Shown here in pieces: positions 40,247 through 48,975 of a DNA stretch of 64,000 nucleotides. The notes below the pieces were generated by a model. The model did not search any database and was not told the DNA's origin. It saw only the letters and a program-made list of their open reading frames with translations. Both the position numbers and the translations under genes were made by a program. Every line of letters starts with the position of its first letter. Positions within the stretch are counted from its first letter, which is position 1. Source of the DNA: Sinomonas cellulolyticus (GTDB taxonomy: Bacteria; Actinomycetota; Actinomycetes; Actinomycetales; Micrococcaceae); assembly GCF_014656475.1 (NCBI RefSeq), contig NZ_BNCM01000001.1:248001-312000 (forward strand), given 5' to 3'.

Positions 40247-41592
40247 GCACGACGGCGGGTGCGCGCCGCGGCGGGGCTGGCGCGGCGCCGTCGTCCGCCC
40301 ACCGCATCCTCGGCCGGCACGAGTTCCGGGGGATGCGGACCGCCGAGCACCTCTTCGCGGTGCCCCTCGACCACAGCAACCCCGGCGGGGAGCTGATCGA
40401 GGTCTTCGCGCGGGAGTACGTCTCCTCCGCGCACAGCGTGGCGGCCGCGGGGAACCTGCCCTGGCTCGTGTTCCTGCAGGGCGGACCCGGCGGCCGCGGC
40501 AACCGGGCCACGAGCCTGGCCGGATGGATGAAGGCCGCCGCGGCCGACTTCCGCATCCTCATGCTCGACCAGCGGGGAACAGGCCTCTCCTCCCCCGCGG
40601 ACCGCGTGACCCTCCCGCGCCGGGGCGGACCCGCGGCGCAGGCGGAGTACCTCGCGCACTTCCGCGCCGACTCGATCGTGAAGGACTGCGAGGTGATCCG
40701 CCGGGCCCTCGGTTCCGGCCCGTGGACCGTGTACGGGCAGAGCTACGGCGGCTTCTGCACGCTCAGCTACCTCTCGATCGCCCCGGAGGGCCTCCGTCGG
40801 GCCCTCATCACGGGCGGCCTCGCGCCGCTCACGGGGCCGGCGGAACGGGTCTACCGGGCCACGTACGCGCGGGTCGCGGCTCGGAACGCCGAGTACTTCG
40901 CCTGGTACCCGCAGGATCGGGCGGCCGTGAACCAGGTCATGGAGCATCTCGCATCGGAGGACGAGCGGCTCCCCTCGGGAGAGCGGCTCACGCCCGAGCG
41001 CTTCCAGCTCGTGGGGAGCCTCCTGGGCGGGAACACGCGGGTGGACTCGCTCCACTACCTCCTCGAGGACGCCTTCACGCAGGGGATCGCCACGCGGCGG
41101 CTCTCGGACGGATTCCTCGCCCAGGTCCAGGCTCTCGTCTCTCGCGCCGCGAACCCGCTGTACGCGCTCATGCACGAGTCGATCTACGCCCAGGGCGAGG
41201 CGACGGGCTGGGCCGCCTGGCGCGTCCTCGACGCGCATCCGGAGTTCAGGGCCGACGCCGACGAGCCGCTCCTGCTGGGCGAGATGGTCATGCCGTGGTA
41301 CTTCGAGCAGGATCCAGCGCTCGTGCCGCTCGCGGAGACAGCCAACCTCCTCGCCGAGAAGGCCGACTGGGGCGCCCTCTACGACACTGGGCAGCTCGGC
41401 GCGAACGCCGTGCCCGCCGCAGCCGCCGTGTACCGGGACGACATCTTCGTGGACCGCACCCTGTCCCTCGAGACCGCGGGTTCCGTGGGGAACCTCCGCG
41501 TCTGGGAGACCGCAGACTTCCACCACGACGGCATCTCGGACGACGGCGAGGCCATCTTCGCCCGGCTCCACGGGATGGCCGATCCGGACTGA
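40243..41592 (+). CDS. Proline iminopeptidase-like alpha/beta hydrolase (family S33)
   Basis: A 449-residue serine peptidase. The oxyanion region is LQGGPGGRG, the nucleophile elbow is GQSYGG with Ser167, DQRGTGLSSP follows the classic S33 pattern, and the catalytic histidine is probably in FHHDGISDDGE. The cap domain is large. It should release N-terminal residues from short peptides. A GTG start inside the acetyltransferase stop gives coupling. Its end runs into a tandem repeat. Confidence 0.9.
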   Translation: MSTTAGARRGGAGAAPSSAHRILGRHEFRGMRTAEHLFAVPLDHSNPGGELIEVFAREYVSSAHSVAAAGNLPWLVFLQGGPGGRGNRATSLAGWMKAAAADFRILMLDQRGTGLSSPADRVTLPRRGGPAAQAEYLAHFRADSIVKDCEVIRRALGSGPWTVYGQSYGGFCTLSYLSIAPEGLRRALITGGLAPLTGPAERVYRATYARVAARNAEYFAWYPQDRAAVNQVMEHLASEDERLPSGERLTPERFQLVGSLLGGNTRVDSLHYLLEDAFTQGIATRRLSDGFLAQVQALVSRAANPLYALMHESIYAQGEATGWAAWRVLDAHPEFRADADEPLLLGEMVMPWYFEQDPALVPLAETANLLAEKADWGALYDTGQLGANAVPAAAAVYRDDIFVDRTLSLETAGSVGNLRVWETADFHHDGISDDGEAIFARLHGMADPD

Positions 41593-41680
41593 CCCCCGCG
41601 GCCCGGAACGGTTCACGCGGCCCGGAACGGTTCACGCGGCCAGACTGACCCCAGCGGCCCGGGGGGTTAACGCGGCGCGG
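41587..41680. repeat. Degenerate tandem repeats after the iminopeptidase gene
   Basis: CGCGGCCCGGAACGGTTCA occurs twice head to tail (41597-41615, 41616-41634). A wider unit, GACTGACCCC-x-GCGGCCCGG-xx-GGTT-x-ACGCGG, appears at 41587 and again, diverged, from 41643. It lies between converging genes, where the usual hairpin is missing. Confidence 0.75.
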
Positions 41681-41715
41681 GCGCGCGTCGTAGTCCCCGC
41701 GCTGCGCCTGCCGGC

Positions 41716-43080
41716 TCAGGCCGCGGCGGCGCGCCGCCTTCCCAGGGCCGCGGCCGCGAGCACCCCCACGCTCAGCACGCCGGCGATGAGGGCGAGGCCC
41801 TCGAAGCCCACGAGGGCCATGGCGACGCCGGCGAGGGCTCCCCCGGCGGCTCCGGCGAGGCCCATGCCGGTATCGCTCACCCCCTGGGCCTGGACCCGGT
41901 GCTCGTCCTCCACGCTCTCGGCCAGCAGGGCCGAGCCGGCGATCGTCGCGGCGGACCACCCCAGGCCCAGCAGGACGAGTGCGACCGTCACGGCCGCCGG
42001 GCTGGCAGCGCCGATGGCTGCGAGGATCACGGCGACGAGGAGGATCCCGTGGCCGACGGCAAGCATCCTGCGCCGCCCGAAGCGGTCCGAGATGGAACCG
42101 ACGAGCGGTGAAAGCGCATACATCCCCGCGATGTGCAGCGAGATCGTGAAGCCGATCAGTGCGAACGAGTCGGTGCTGACGTGGCCCTCGTGTCCCATAC
42201 CGCCCAGTGGACCCACGGTGACCTGCTGCAGGTGCAGGGGCGTCATGGCCATGACTGCAACCATCACCGCGTGCGCGGCGACGACGCCGGCCACCGCGAG
42301 GGCGGCGTCCGGCGAGGTGCGGATCGCGACGAGACCGCCCCTGAACGCCGTTCCCCACGGCTGCCTGCCCGAGCCTGCCGCAACGGCCGTGACGCCCAAG
42401 CGCCGGCGCGCCTCGAGCAGCGGATCGGGGCGCAGGCCGAACCACAGGATCGCGGCGGCGAGGGCCATGCCCGTCACCGAGATGACGAACGGGCCGGCGG
42501 TCTCGGGCAGATTCAGCGCGCGTCCGAGCGCTGCCCCGGGCTTGATGAGATTGGGGCCAGCGACCGCACCGACCGTGATGGACCACACGACGAGCGAGAG
42601 GTCCCGCCCGCGGTGGGCCGGCCGGGCGAGGTCGACGGCGGCGAAGCGCGACTGCAGGTTCACGGCCGTCCCGACGCCGAGGAGCGCCGCGCCCACGAGC
42701 AGCGGAATGAGGGACGCCACGATCGTGGAGACGACGATGCTGGCCGAGCCGAGCATCGCGAGGCCGAGGCCCGTCACGAGCGCCGTTCGCCGGCCCAAGG
42801 CCGCGGCAAGGCCGCTCAGAGGCAGGGCGGCGATGGCCGCGGTGAGGGTGAGGATCGTCGTCACCGAGCCCGCCCAGGCGTCGGAGCCGCCGTACTGGAC
42901 CGCGAGAAGGGACCCGATGGCCAGGGTGGCGCCGTTCCCGAGGCCGCTCAGCAGCTGGGCCGAGGCGAGCACGCCGACGGTGCGCCGCTGGACGCGACGG
43001 AAGCCCGCGTCGTCGTCCCCGGGCCTGGGCGGGGATGGCCGCTCTGCCTCGTCGGCGGCGGCCTCCTTCGGCTCAGGCAT
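41716..43080 (-). CDS. MFS transporter, drug-efflux type
   Basis: A 454-residue membrane protein with about twelve transmembrane helices, for example [40 protein letters not shown] and [19 protein letters not shown]. The loop after helix 2 is [12 protein letters not shown], a variant of the MFS motif A, and a second copy, [13 protein letters not shown], marks the C-terminal half. It overlaps the uvrB end by eight bases and so is made with uvrB; I recall a putative efflux gene in the same place in M. tuberculosis (Rv1634). Substrate unknown. Confidence 0.88.
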   Translation of the reverse strand: MPEPKEAAADEAERPSPPRPGDDDAGFRRVQRRTVGVLASAQLLSGLGNGATLAIGSLLAVQYGGSDAWAGSVTTILTLTAAIAALPLSGLAAALGRRTALVTGLGLAMLGSASIVVSTIVASLIPLLVGAALLGVGTAVNLQSRFAAVDLARPAHRGRDLSLVVWSITVGAVAGPNLIKPGAALGRALNLPETAGPFVISVTGMALAAAILWFGLRPDPLLEARRRLGVTAVAAGSGRQPWGTAFRGGLVAIRTSPDAALAVAGVVAAHAVMVAVMAMTPLHLQQVTVGPLGGMGHEGHVSTDSFALIGFTISLHIAGMYALSPLVGSISDRFGRRRMLAVGHGILLVAVILAAIGAASPAAVTVALVLLGLGWSAATIAGSALLAESVEDEHRVQAQGVSDTGMGLAGAAGGALAGVAMALVGFEGLALIAGVLSVGVLAAAALGRRRAAAA

Positions 43081-45181
43081 GCCCGGCCGCCTGCATCTGG
43101 CGCAGTTCCTTCTTGAGGTCTCGGACCTCGTCCCTCAGCCGCGCGGCGAGCTCGAACTGGAGCTCGGCTGCGGCCCCGTGCATCTGCTCGGTGAGCTGCG
43201 CGATGAGACCGATGAGGTCCTCGGCCGGCGCGGCGGCAACGCCGTCCTTCCGGACCGTCTCCCGGCCGGCCTGCACAGCCCGCGCCGAGGAGTAGCCCCG
43301 TTTGCCCTTGCCGTAGTCGAACTGCTTGAACAGCTTCTCCGTGTCCTGGTCCTCGCGGGCCAGCTGGTCCGTGATGTCCGCGATGCGCTTCCGCAGCGGC
43401 TGCGGGTCGATGCCCCGCTCCCTGTTGAACGCCACCTGGATCTCACGGCGGCGGTTCGTCTCGTCGATCGCCTGGGCCATCGAGTCCGTGATCTTGTCCG
43501 CGTACATGTGCACTTGGCCCGACACGTTGCGCGCCGCGCGGCCGATCGTCTGGATGAGTGAGGTCGCCGAGCGGAGGAAACCCTCCTTGTCCGCGTCGAG
43601 GATGCTCACGAGGGACACCTCGGGCAGGTCGAGGCCCTCGCGCAGGAGGTTGATGCCCACCAGGACGTCGAAGGTGCCGAGCCGCAGCTCCCGGAGGAGC
43701 TCGACGCGCCGGAGGGTGTCGACGTCGGAGTGCAGGTACTGGACCTTCACGCCGTGGCCGAGGAGGTATTCGGTGAGGTCCTCGGCCATCCGCTTGGTCA
43801 GGGTCGTGACGAGCACGCGCTCGTCCCTCTCGACCCGGTCGCGGATCTCGCCCAGCAGGTCGTCGATCTGGCCCTTGGTGGGCTTGACGATGACCTCGGG
43901 ATCAATGAGCCCGGTAGGACGGATGATCTGCTGCACGACGCCGTCGGACTTGCCGAGCTCGTACTTGCCCGGGGTCGCCGAGAGGTAGATCGTCTGGCCG
44001 ATCCGCTCGAGGAACTCGTCCCACTTGAGCGGCCGGTTGTCCATGGCCGAGGGCAGCCGGAAGCCGTGTTCCACAAGGGTCCGCTTGCGGGACATGTCGC
44101 CCTCGTACATTGCCCCGATCTGCGGCACGGTCACGTGGGACTCGTCGATGACGAGCAGGAAGTCCTCCGGGAAGTAGTCCAGGAGGCAGTGCGGCGCCGT
44201 CCCCGCCTCGCGGCCGTCGATGTGCCGCGAGTAGTTCTCGATGCCGTTGCAGAACCCCATCTGCTGCATCATCTCGAGGTCGTAGGTGGTCCGCATGCGG
44301 AGGCGCTGGGCCTCGACGAGCTTGTTCTGGGACTCGAGGAGTGCAAGCCGGTCCGCGAGCTCGTCCTCGATGCCCTTGATGGCCCGGGCCATGCGCTCGG
44401 GGCCGGCCACGTAGTGGCTCGCGGGGAACACGTACATCTCGGTCTCTTCCCGGATCACCTCGCCGGTGAGCGGGTGGAGCGTGTGGATGGACTCGATCTC
44501 GTCCCCGAAGAACTCGATCCGCAGCGCCTGCTCCTCGTACATCGGAATGATCTCGACCGTGTCGCCCCGCACCCGGAACGTGCCGCGGTGGAAGTCGACG
44601 TCATTGCGCACGTACTGCATCGAGACGAACTGGCGCAGCAGTGCGTCCCGGTCCATCTCCATGCCGCGCCGGAGCGTGACCATGCCAGCCACGTACTCCT
44701 CGGGAGTGCCGAGGCCGTAGATGCACGAGACCGTGGCGACCACGACGACGTCGCGACGGGTCAGGAGGGCGTTGGTCGCGGAGTGGCGCAACCGCTCGAC
44801 CTCCTCGTTGATCGAGGAGTCCTTCTCGATGAAGGTGTCCGTCTGCGGCACGTACGCCTCGGGCTGGTAGTAGTCGTAGTACGAGACGAAGTATTCGACC
44901 GCGTTGTTGGGCATGAGCTCGCGGAACTCATTGGCGAGCTGCGCGGCGAGCGTCTTGTTCTGCACGAGGACGAGCGTGGGGCGCTGGAGCTTCTCGATGA
45001 CCCACGCGGTCGTGGCGCTCTTGCCCGTGCCAGTCGCGCCGAGGAGGACGACGTCCTTCTCCCCGTTCTGGATCCGCTCGGCGATCTCGGCGATGGCGGT
45101 CGGCTGGTCGCCCGCCGGCTCGTACTCGCTGACCACCTTGAACGGCGCCACGACGCGGTTGATCTCCTGGGCAAGGCTCAT
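43073..45181 (-). CDS. uvrB: Excinuclease ABC subunit B
   Basis: A 702-residue DNA-damage-verifying helicase. Walker A is [16 protein letters not shown]; the beta-hairpin region follows ([23 protein letters not shown]); DEXX box is [22 protein letters not shown] is motif VI. The C-terminal UVR motif [18 protein letters not shown] binds UvrC. ATG six bases after TAGATT (45188-45193), without Shine-Dalgarno. A perfect 19-bp palindrome covers the -35. Confidence 0.97.
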   Translation of the reverse strand: MSLAQEINRVVAPFKVVSEYEPAGDQPTAIAEIAERIQNGEKDVVLLGATGTGKSATTAWVIEKLQRPTLVLVQNKTLAAQLANEFRELMPNNAVEYFVSYYDYYQPEAYVPQTDTFIEKDSSINEEVERLRHSATNALLTRRDVVVVATVSCIYGLGTPEEYVAGMVTLRRGMEMDRDALLRQFVSMQYVRNDVDFHRGTFRVRGDTVEIIPMYEEQALRIEFFGDEIESIHTLHPLTGEVIREETEMYVFPASHYVAGPERMARAIKGIEDELADRLALLESQNKLVEAQRLRMRTTYDLEMMQQMGFCNGIENYSRHIDGREAGTAPHCLLDYFPEDFLLVIDESHVTVPQIGAMYEGDMSRKRTLVEHGFRLPSAMDNRPLKWDEFLERIGQTIYLSATPGKYELGKSDGVVQQIIRPTGLIDPEVIVKPTKGQIDDLLGEIRDRVERDERVLVTTLTKRMAEDLTEYLLGHGVKVQYLHSDVDTLRRVELLRELRLGTFDVLVGINLLREGLDLPEVSLVSILDADKEGFLRSATSLIQTIGRAARNVSGQVHMYADKITDSMAQAIDETNRRREIQVAFNRERGIDPQPLRKRIADITDQLAREDQDTEKLFKQFDYGKGKRGYSSARAVQAGRETVRKDGVAAAPAEDLIGLIAQLTEQMHGAAAELQFELAARLRDEVRDLKKELRQMQAAGHA

Positions 45182-45187
45182 AGGTCA

Positions 45188-45222
45188 AATCTACGCCCGC
45201 GCAGCGGACAGCAGCTGTCCGC
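45188..45222 (-). promoter_or_regulatory. uvrB promoter with a 19-bp palindrome over the -35
   Basis: TAGATT (45188-45193) is six bases before the ATG. GCGGACAG-CAG-CTGTCCGC (45204-45222, arms of 8 bp) spans the -35 position (45211-45216). It does not look like a LexA box. Confidence 0.5.
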
Positions 45223-45291
45223 AGCGGCCCGTGATCGCGCAGGGCTGACTGGGGTCTCCGGGACACGGACCCTACGCGGCCCGTCCGGCGC

Positions 45292-45912
45292 TCATCCTCC
45301 AGGCCGCGCAGCAGCCGGCGCGAGGACGTCGTCCCAGAGCCGGTCCACCTGGGCGCGCAGGGCCTCGAGCGAGCCGTCGTTGTCCACCACGTGGTGCGCG
45401 GCCGCCAGGCGCTCCTCGCGCGTTGCCTGGGCGGCGATCCGCGATCGGGCCTCCTCATCGCTCATCCCGTTGCGCGCGCGCAGGCGTGCGATCCGGACGT
45501 CGTCCGGCGCATCGACGACCACCACGGTGTCGAAGGCCGCCGCCTGGCCCGTCTCGACGAGGAGGGGGATGTCCTGCACCACCACCGCGTGGGGATCAGC
45601 GGCCACTGCGTCTGCGACGAGCTGGGCGGCACGCGCCCGGACCCGGGGGTGGATAATGCCGTTGAGCCTCTCGCGCTGCGTCCGGTCCGCGAAGACGATC
45701 GCGCCGAGCGCCGCCCGGTCCAGCCCGCCGTCGTGCGTGAGGACTCCGGGGCCGAACGCCTCGACCACCTCCGCGAGCCCGGGAGATCCCGGGGCGACCG
45801 CCTCCCGTGCGAGCACATCCGCATCCACGATCACCGCGCCGCGCTCCGCGAGGCGCCGCGACACTTCCGACTTGCCAGAGGCGATCCCGCCTGTCAGCCC
45901 AACCCTCAGCAC
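45292..45912 (-). CDS. coaE: Dephospho-CoA kinase
   Basis: A 206-residue kinase for the last step of coenzyme A synthesis. The P-loop is VGLTGGIASGKSEVSRRL; VIVDADVLAREAV holds the catalytic aspartate; IPLLVETG and VVVDAPDDVRIARL complete the family pattern. The GTG at 45912 is chosen since TACTCT lies exactly six bases upstream and the product then begins LRVGLTGG, as usual. It lacks the C-terminal extra domain of the mycobacterial enzyme. Divergent from the YigZ gene with 40 bases between starts. Confidence 0.95.
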   Translation of the reverse strand: MLRVGLTGGIASGKSEVSRRLAERGAVIVDADVLAREAVAPGSPGLAEVVEAFGPGVLTHDGGLDRAALGAIVFADRTQRERLNGIIHPRVRARAAQLVADAVAADPHAVVVQDIPLLVETGQAAAFDTVVVVDAPDDVRIARLRARNGMSDEEARSRIAAQATREERLAAAHHVVDNDGSLEALRAQVDRLWDDVLAPAAARPGG

Positions 45913-45918
45913 CGCTCC

Positions 45919-45945
45919 AGAGTAGCCGAGCAGGGCTCCTAGACT
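45919..45945. promoter_or_regulatory. Divergent -10 boxes of coaE and the YigZ gene
   Basis: Minus TACTCT (45919-45924), six bases to the coaE GTG. Plus TAGACT (45940-45945), seven bases to the YigZ GTG at 45953. Confidence 0.5.
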
Positions 45946-45952
45946 GGTGACG

Positions 45953-46630
45953 GTGAGCGAGATCAGCCGCGCCACGGCCTATACGACCATCGACGGGGAG
46001 CACCGCCATGAGCTCGAGGTCAAGCGGTCCCGGTTCATCACCGTCCTGCGGAGGGCGACCAGCGAGGAGGAGGCCCGCGCGCTCGTGGCCGCGCTGCGCC
46101 GGGAGTTCCACGACGCGCGCCATCACTGCAGCGCCTTCGTGCTCGGGCCCGACCGCACGATCCAGCGCAGCAGCGACGACGGAGAGCCCTCGGGAACCGC
46201 GGGAATCCCGATGCTCGAGGCCCTCCTGAAGCGCCAGACGCACGACGGCGTGGCGGACCTCAGCGACATCGCCGCGGTGGTCGTGAGGTACTTCGGCGGG
46301 ATCCTGCTGGGCGCCGGCGGGCTCGTGCGGGCCTACTCCGAGTCAGTCTCCGCGGCCCTGGCATCGGCGCCGCTCCTGGGCCGGCAGCGCCTGCGCCTCC
46401 TCGAGATCGAGGCGCCGCACGCCGTCGCCCCTCGGCTCGAGAATGACCTGAGGGCAGCCGGCACCGTGGTGCTGGGGAGCGAGTACGGCCCGCACGCGGC
46501 CGTCCTCCGGGTGGCGCTTGATGATTCCGACGACGCCGCCGACTCGTTCCAAGAACGTCTTGCGAGCCTCACCGGTGGCGCTGCACGGGCCGTTCCCCGT
46601 GGCACGTCCTGGGTGGACCTTCCGCTCTAG
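45953..46630 (+). CDS. YigZ/IMPACT family protein
   Basis: A 225-residue protein with the IMPACT fold in the N-terminal two thirds (ELEVKRSRFITVLRRATSEE, HHCSAFVLG, SSDDGEPSGTAGIPML, VVVRYFGGILLGAGGLVRAY) and a ferredoxin-like C-terminal domain. The biochemical role is unknown; eukaryotic IMPACT modulates the translation kinase GCN2. The start is GTG at 45953, seven bases after TAGACT. Its stop codon falls in a 19-bp tandem duplication. Confidence 0.9.
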   Translation: MSEISRATAYTTIDGEHRHELEVKRSRFITVLRRATSEEEARALVAALRREFHDARHHCSAFVLGPDRTIQRSSDDGEPSGTAGIPMLEALLKRQTHDGVADLSDIAAVVVRYFGGILLGAGGLVRAYSESVSAALASAPLLGRQRLRLLEIEAPHAVAPRLENDLRAAGTVVLGSEYGPHAAVLRVALDDSDDAADSFQERLASLTGGAARAVPRGTSWVDLPL

Positions 46631-46661
46631 CAGGACTGTGCGCCTCTAGCAGGACTGTGCG
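46625..46661 (+). repeat. 19-bp-period tandem duplication across the YigZ stop codon
   Basis: CTCTAGCAGGACTGTGCG is present at 46625-46642 and 46644-46661. The first copy contains the TAG stop, the second repeats it just downstream. Confidence 0.9.
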
Positions 46662-46668
46662 GCGGCCG

Positions 46669-47106
46669 TCAGCCGGCAGCGGCGAGCTCTCTGCCCCATG
46701 CCTCGGCGCGCTCGACCTCGCCGTCGAGCAGCGGGCCCTCCTGGCCCGCGACGTAGTACCACGAGGGCTCGGCCGCGCGCCGGGCGCCGGCCTTCTCGAG
46801 CGCGTGCTCGATCTTCTTCGCGGCGTCTCCGTGGATGAAAAGCTTCACGCGCGTGTCGAAGGCGGCGGTCCGGATCCCCGCGAGCGACCCGGGCGCGAGG
46901 GCGTCGAGCCACGCACCGAGGCCCTCGAGGGGCCTCCACCCGACGATCGGACTGCCCACCACGAGCAGCGAGCCCGGCCGGAGGCCCGCGGGAGAGAATC
47001 CACTCGCGTCAACCGCTGGCGTGCCGGACCCGATCCCGCGCGCGATCGCCTCGGCGATCATGCGGGTGTTGCCGAACTGGGACGCGTAGACCACGACCGC
47101 TTCCAT
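46669..47106 (-). CDS. Flavodoxin-like protein
   Basis: A 145-residue protein of the flavodoxin fold. VVVYASQFGNTRMIAEAIA is the FMN phosphate loop, LLVVGSPIVGWRPLEGL the first isoalloxazine loop. Acidic electron-transfer patches are weak, so it may be a flavodoxin-domain regulator or protoporphyrinogen-oxidase-like protein rather than an electron carrier. GGAAGG precedes the ATG. The same frame stays open upstream through rpsA, but that is a shadow. Confidence 0.83.
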   Translation of the reverse strand: MEAVVVYASQFGNTRMIAEAIARGIGSGTPAVDASGFSPAGLRPGSLLVVGSPIVGWRPLEGLGAWLDALAPGSLAGIRTAAFDTRVKLFIHGDAAKKIEHALEKAGARRAAEPSWYYVAGQEGPLLDGEVERAEAWGRELAAAG

Positions 47107-47147
47107 GCCGCTGCCTTCCGAGGACGAGTACGGAAGGCGGGTGCTGG

Positions 47148-47200
47148 GGGTTAACCCGCCTCCCGCCATCCACGCTAGGAGCCGTCGGAACCCGCTGTTA
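47148..47200 (-). promoter_or_regulatory. Candidate promoter and leader palindrome of the flavodoxin gene
   Basis: TAGCGT (47172-47177) and TAACAG (47195-47200), spacer 17, give a leader of about 60 nt. GGGTTAACCC (47148-47157) lies in it. Confidence 0.35.
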
Positions 47201-47258
47201 GGGACCAAGGACCCGCACCTTCCCAGGCTCCGTCCCCGTCCACTCCTCAGAGACGCCC

Positions 47259-47292
47259 GAGGGCGGGTCCCGCTCGTGCAGGACCCGCCCTC
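47259..47292 (-). terminator. rpsA terminator
   Basis: A perfect 12-bp stem (47259-47270 with 47281-47292) and 10-nt loop, 47 nt past the rpsA stop. Confidence 0.75.
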
Positions 47293-47338
47293 AGGGACGG
47301 TGCAAATCCTCGACGGTCCCAGCGGACCGCCAGCAGGA

Positions 47339-48799
47339 TCAGTTGCCGGTGAGCTTCTCGCGCAGGGCGGCGAGAGCCTCATCGGAGGCAAGCGTGCCGT
47401 GCTCGGTGGCCGGAGCCTCGGAGGAGTAGGTGGTCGGCGCCGACTCGTGGCCAGACGCGGCGGCCGCGTCGTCCGAAAGGTGCTGCGCGACCTGCTTCTT
47501 GTGCGCCTCCCAGCGGGCCTGGGCATCGGCGTACTGCTGCTCCCACGCGGCGCGCTGCGCCTCGTAGCCCTCGAGCCACTCGTTGGACTCCGGGTCGAAG
47601 CCCTCCGGGTACTTGTAGTTGCCCTCCTCGTCGTACTCCGCAGCCATGCCGTACAGGGCCGGGTCGAACTCGGTCGAGTCCGGGTCCACGCCCTCGTTGG
47701 CCTGCTTGAGCGAGAGGGAGATGCGGCGACGCTCGAGGTCGATGTCGATGACCTTGACGAAGAGCTCGTCGCCCACCGAGACGACCTGCTCGGCGAGGTC
47801 CACGTGGCGGACTGCCAGCTCGGAGATGTGGACGAGGCCCTCGATACCGTCCTCGACGCGCACGAATGCGCCGAACGGCACGAGCTTGGTGACCTTGCCC
47901 GGGACGACCTGGCCCAGCGCGTGGGTGCGCGCGAAGGTCTGCCACGGATCCTCCTGCGTCGCCTTGAGCGACAGGGAGACGCGCTCGCGGTCGAGATCGA
48001 CCTCGAGGACCTCCACCGTGACCTCCTGGCCGACCTCGACAACCTCGGACGGGTGGTCGATGTGCTTCCAGGACAGCTCCGAGACGTGCACGAGGCCGTC
48101 GACGCCGCCGAGGTCCACGAACGCACCGAAGTTGACGATCGAGGACACGACGCCCGTGCGGACCTGGCCCTTCTCGAGCTTGTTGAGGAAGGACGAGCGG
48201 ACCTCGGACTGGGTCTGCTCGAGCCAGGCACGGCGGGACAGGACCACGTTGTTGCGGTTCTTGTCGAGCTCGATGATCTTGGCCTCGATCTTCTGGCCGA
48301 TGTACGGCGCGAGATCGCGGACGCGGCGCATCTCCACGAGGGAGGCAGGGAGGAAGCCGCGGAGGCCGATGTCGAGGATGAGGCCACCCTTGACCACCTC
48401 GATGACGGTGCCGGTGACGACGCCGTCCTCTTCCTTGATCTTCTCGATGTCGCCCCACGCACGCTCGTACTGCGCACGCTTCTTGGACAGGATCAGGCGG
48501 CCTTCCTTGTCCTCCTTGGTGAGAACGAGGGCCTCGACCTGGTCGCCGACGGCAACGACGTCGCTCGGATCGACGTCGTGCTTGATGGAGAGCTCACGGG
48601 AGGGGATGACACCCTCCGTCTTGTACCCGATGTCAAGCAGGACCTCGTCGCGGTCGACCTTGACAACAGTGCCCTCAACGAGATCGCCGTCGTTGAAGTA
48701 CTTGATGGTGGCGTCGACGGCGGCGAGGAACTCCTCGGGCGTGCCGACGTCGTTGATGGCGACCTGCGGCGTAGAGGACGTCGTGGAGGTGATGGTCAT
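47339..48799 (-). CDS. rpsA: 30S ribosomal protein S1
   Basis: A 486-residue S1 protein with four S1 RNA-binding repeats (for example GDLVEGTVVKVDRDEVLLDI, VVTGTVIEVVKGGLILDIG, GVVSSIVNFGAFVDLGGVDG, PGKVTKLVPFGAFVRVEDGI). An acidic, Ala/Gln-rich tail of about 120 residues follows, as in other actinobacteria. It helps mRNA bind the ribosome; its role with leaderless mRNA, seemingly common here, is limited by family knowledge. A strong promoter lies about 140 nt upstream, with a structured leader. Confidence 0.97.
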   Translation of the reverse strand: MTITSTTSSTPQVAINDVGTPEEFLAAVDATIKYFNDGDLVEGTVVKVDRDEVLLDIGYKTEGVIPSRELSIKHDVDPSDVVAVGDQVEALVLTKEDKEGRLILSKKRAQYERAWGDIEKIKEEDGVVTGTVIEVVKGGLILDIGLRGFLPASLVEMRRVRDLAPYIGQKIEAKIIELDKNRNNVVLSRRAWLEQTQSEVRSSFLNKLEKGQVRTGVVSSIVNFGAFVDLGGVDGLVHVSELSWKHIDHPSEVVEVGQEVTVEVLEVDLDRERVSLSLKATQEDPWQTFARTHALGQVVPGKVTKLVPFGAFVRVEDGIEGLVHISELAVRHVDLAEQVVSVGDELFVKVIDIDLERRRISLSLKQANEGVDPDSTEFDPALYGMAAEYDEEGNYKYPEGFDPESNEWLEGYEAQRAAWEQQYADAQARWEAHKKQVAQHLSDDAAAASGHESAPTTYSSEAPATEHGTLASDEALAALREKLTGN

Positions 48800-48845
48800 G
48801 TAGTAGGGGCTCCGATGTGGATAGTTGGTCGGTCAGGCAGGGCGA

Positions 48846-48875
48846 TGGGACCGGCTGCAGCCGGCACCGTGGTCC
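48846..48875 (-). other. Hairpin in the rpsA 5' leader
   Basis: GGGACC/GGTCCC arms (48846-48851, 48870-48875) enclose a CCGGCTGCAGCCGG palindrome. It sits in the middle of the ~140-nt leader, a candidate site for feedback control by S1. Confidence 0.45.
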
Positions 48876-48940
48876 CGCGTGAAGTTTCAATGGTTCTTGC
48901 ATGGATCTCGCGTGAATGCACGCGCGGTACACGCCCATCC

Positions 48941-48969
48941 AGTCTAGTGGCGGCCGCAATCCGGGTCAA
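48941..48969 (-). promoter_or_regulatory. rpsA promoter
   Basis: TTGACC (48964-48969), 17-base spacer, TAGACT (48941-48946): the best match to the housekeeping sigma consensus in the window. Transcription should start near 48934. Confidence 0.75.
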
Positions 48970-48975
48970 AACAGC

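Noticed and set aside
45223..45291. Sequence between coaE and uvrB as a further copy of the repeat near 41.6 kb
   Set aside because: Only short words (GCGGCCCG, TGACTGGGG) are shared, which is weak evidence in such GC-rich DNA.
47107..48477. The flavodoxin frame staying open upstream across rpsA
   Set aside because: The extra stretch is Ser/Arg-rich shadow of rpsA. A GGAAGG site and a flavodoxin-type start lie at 47106.
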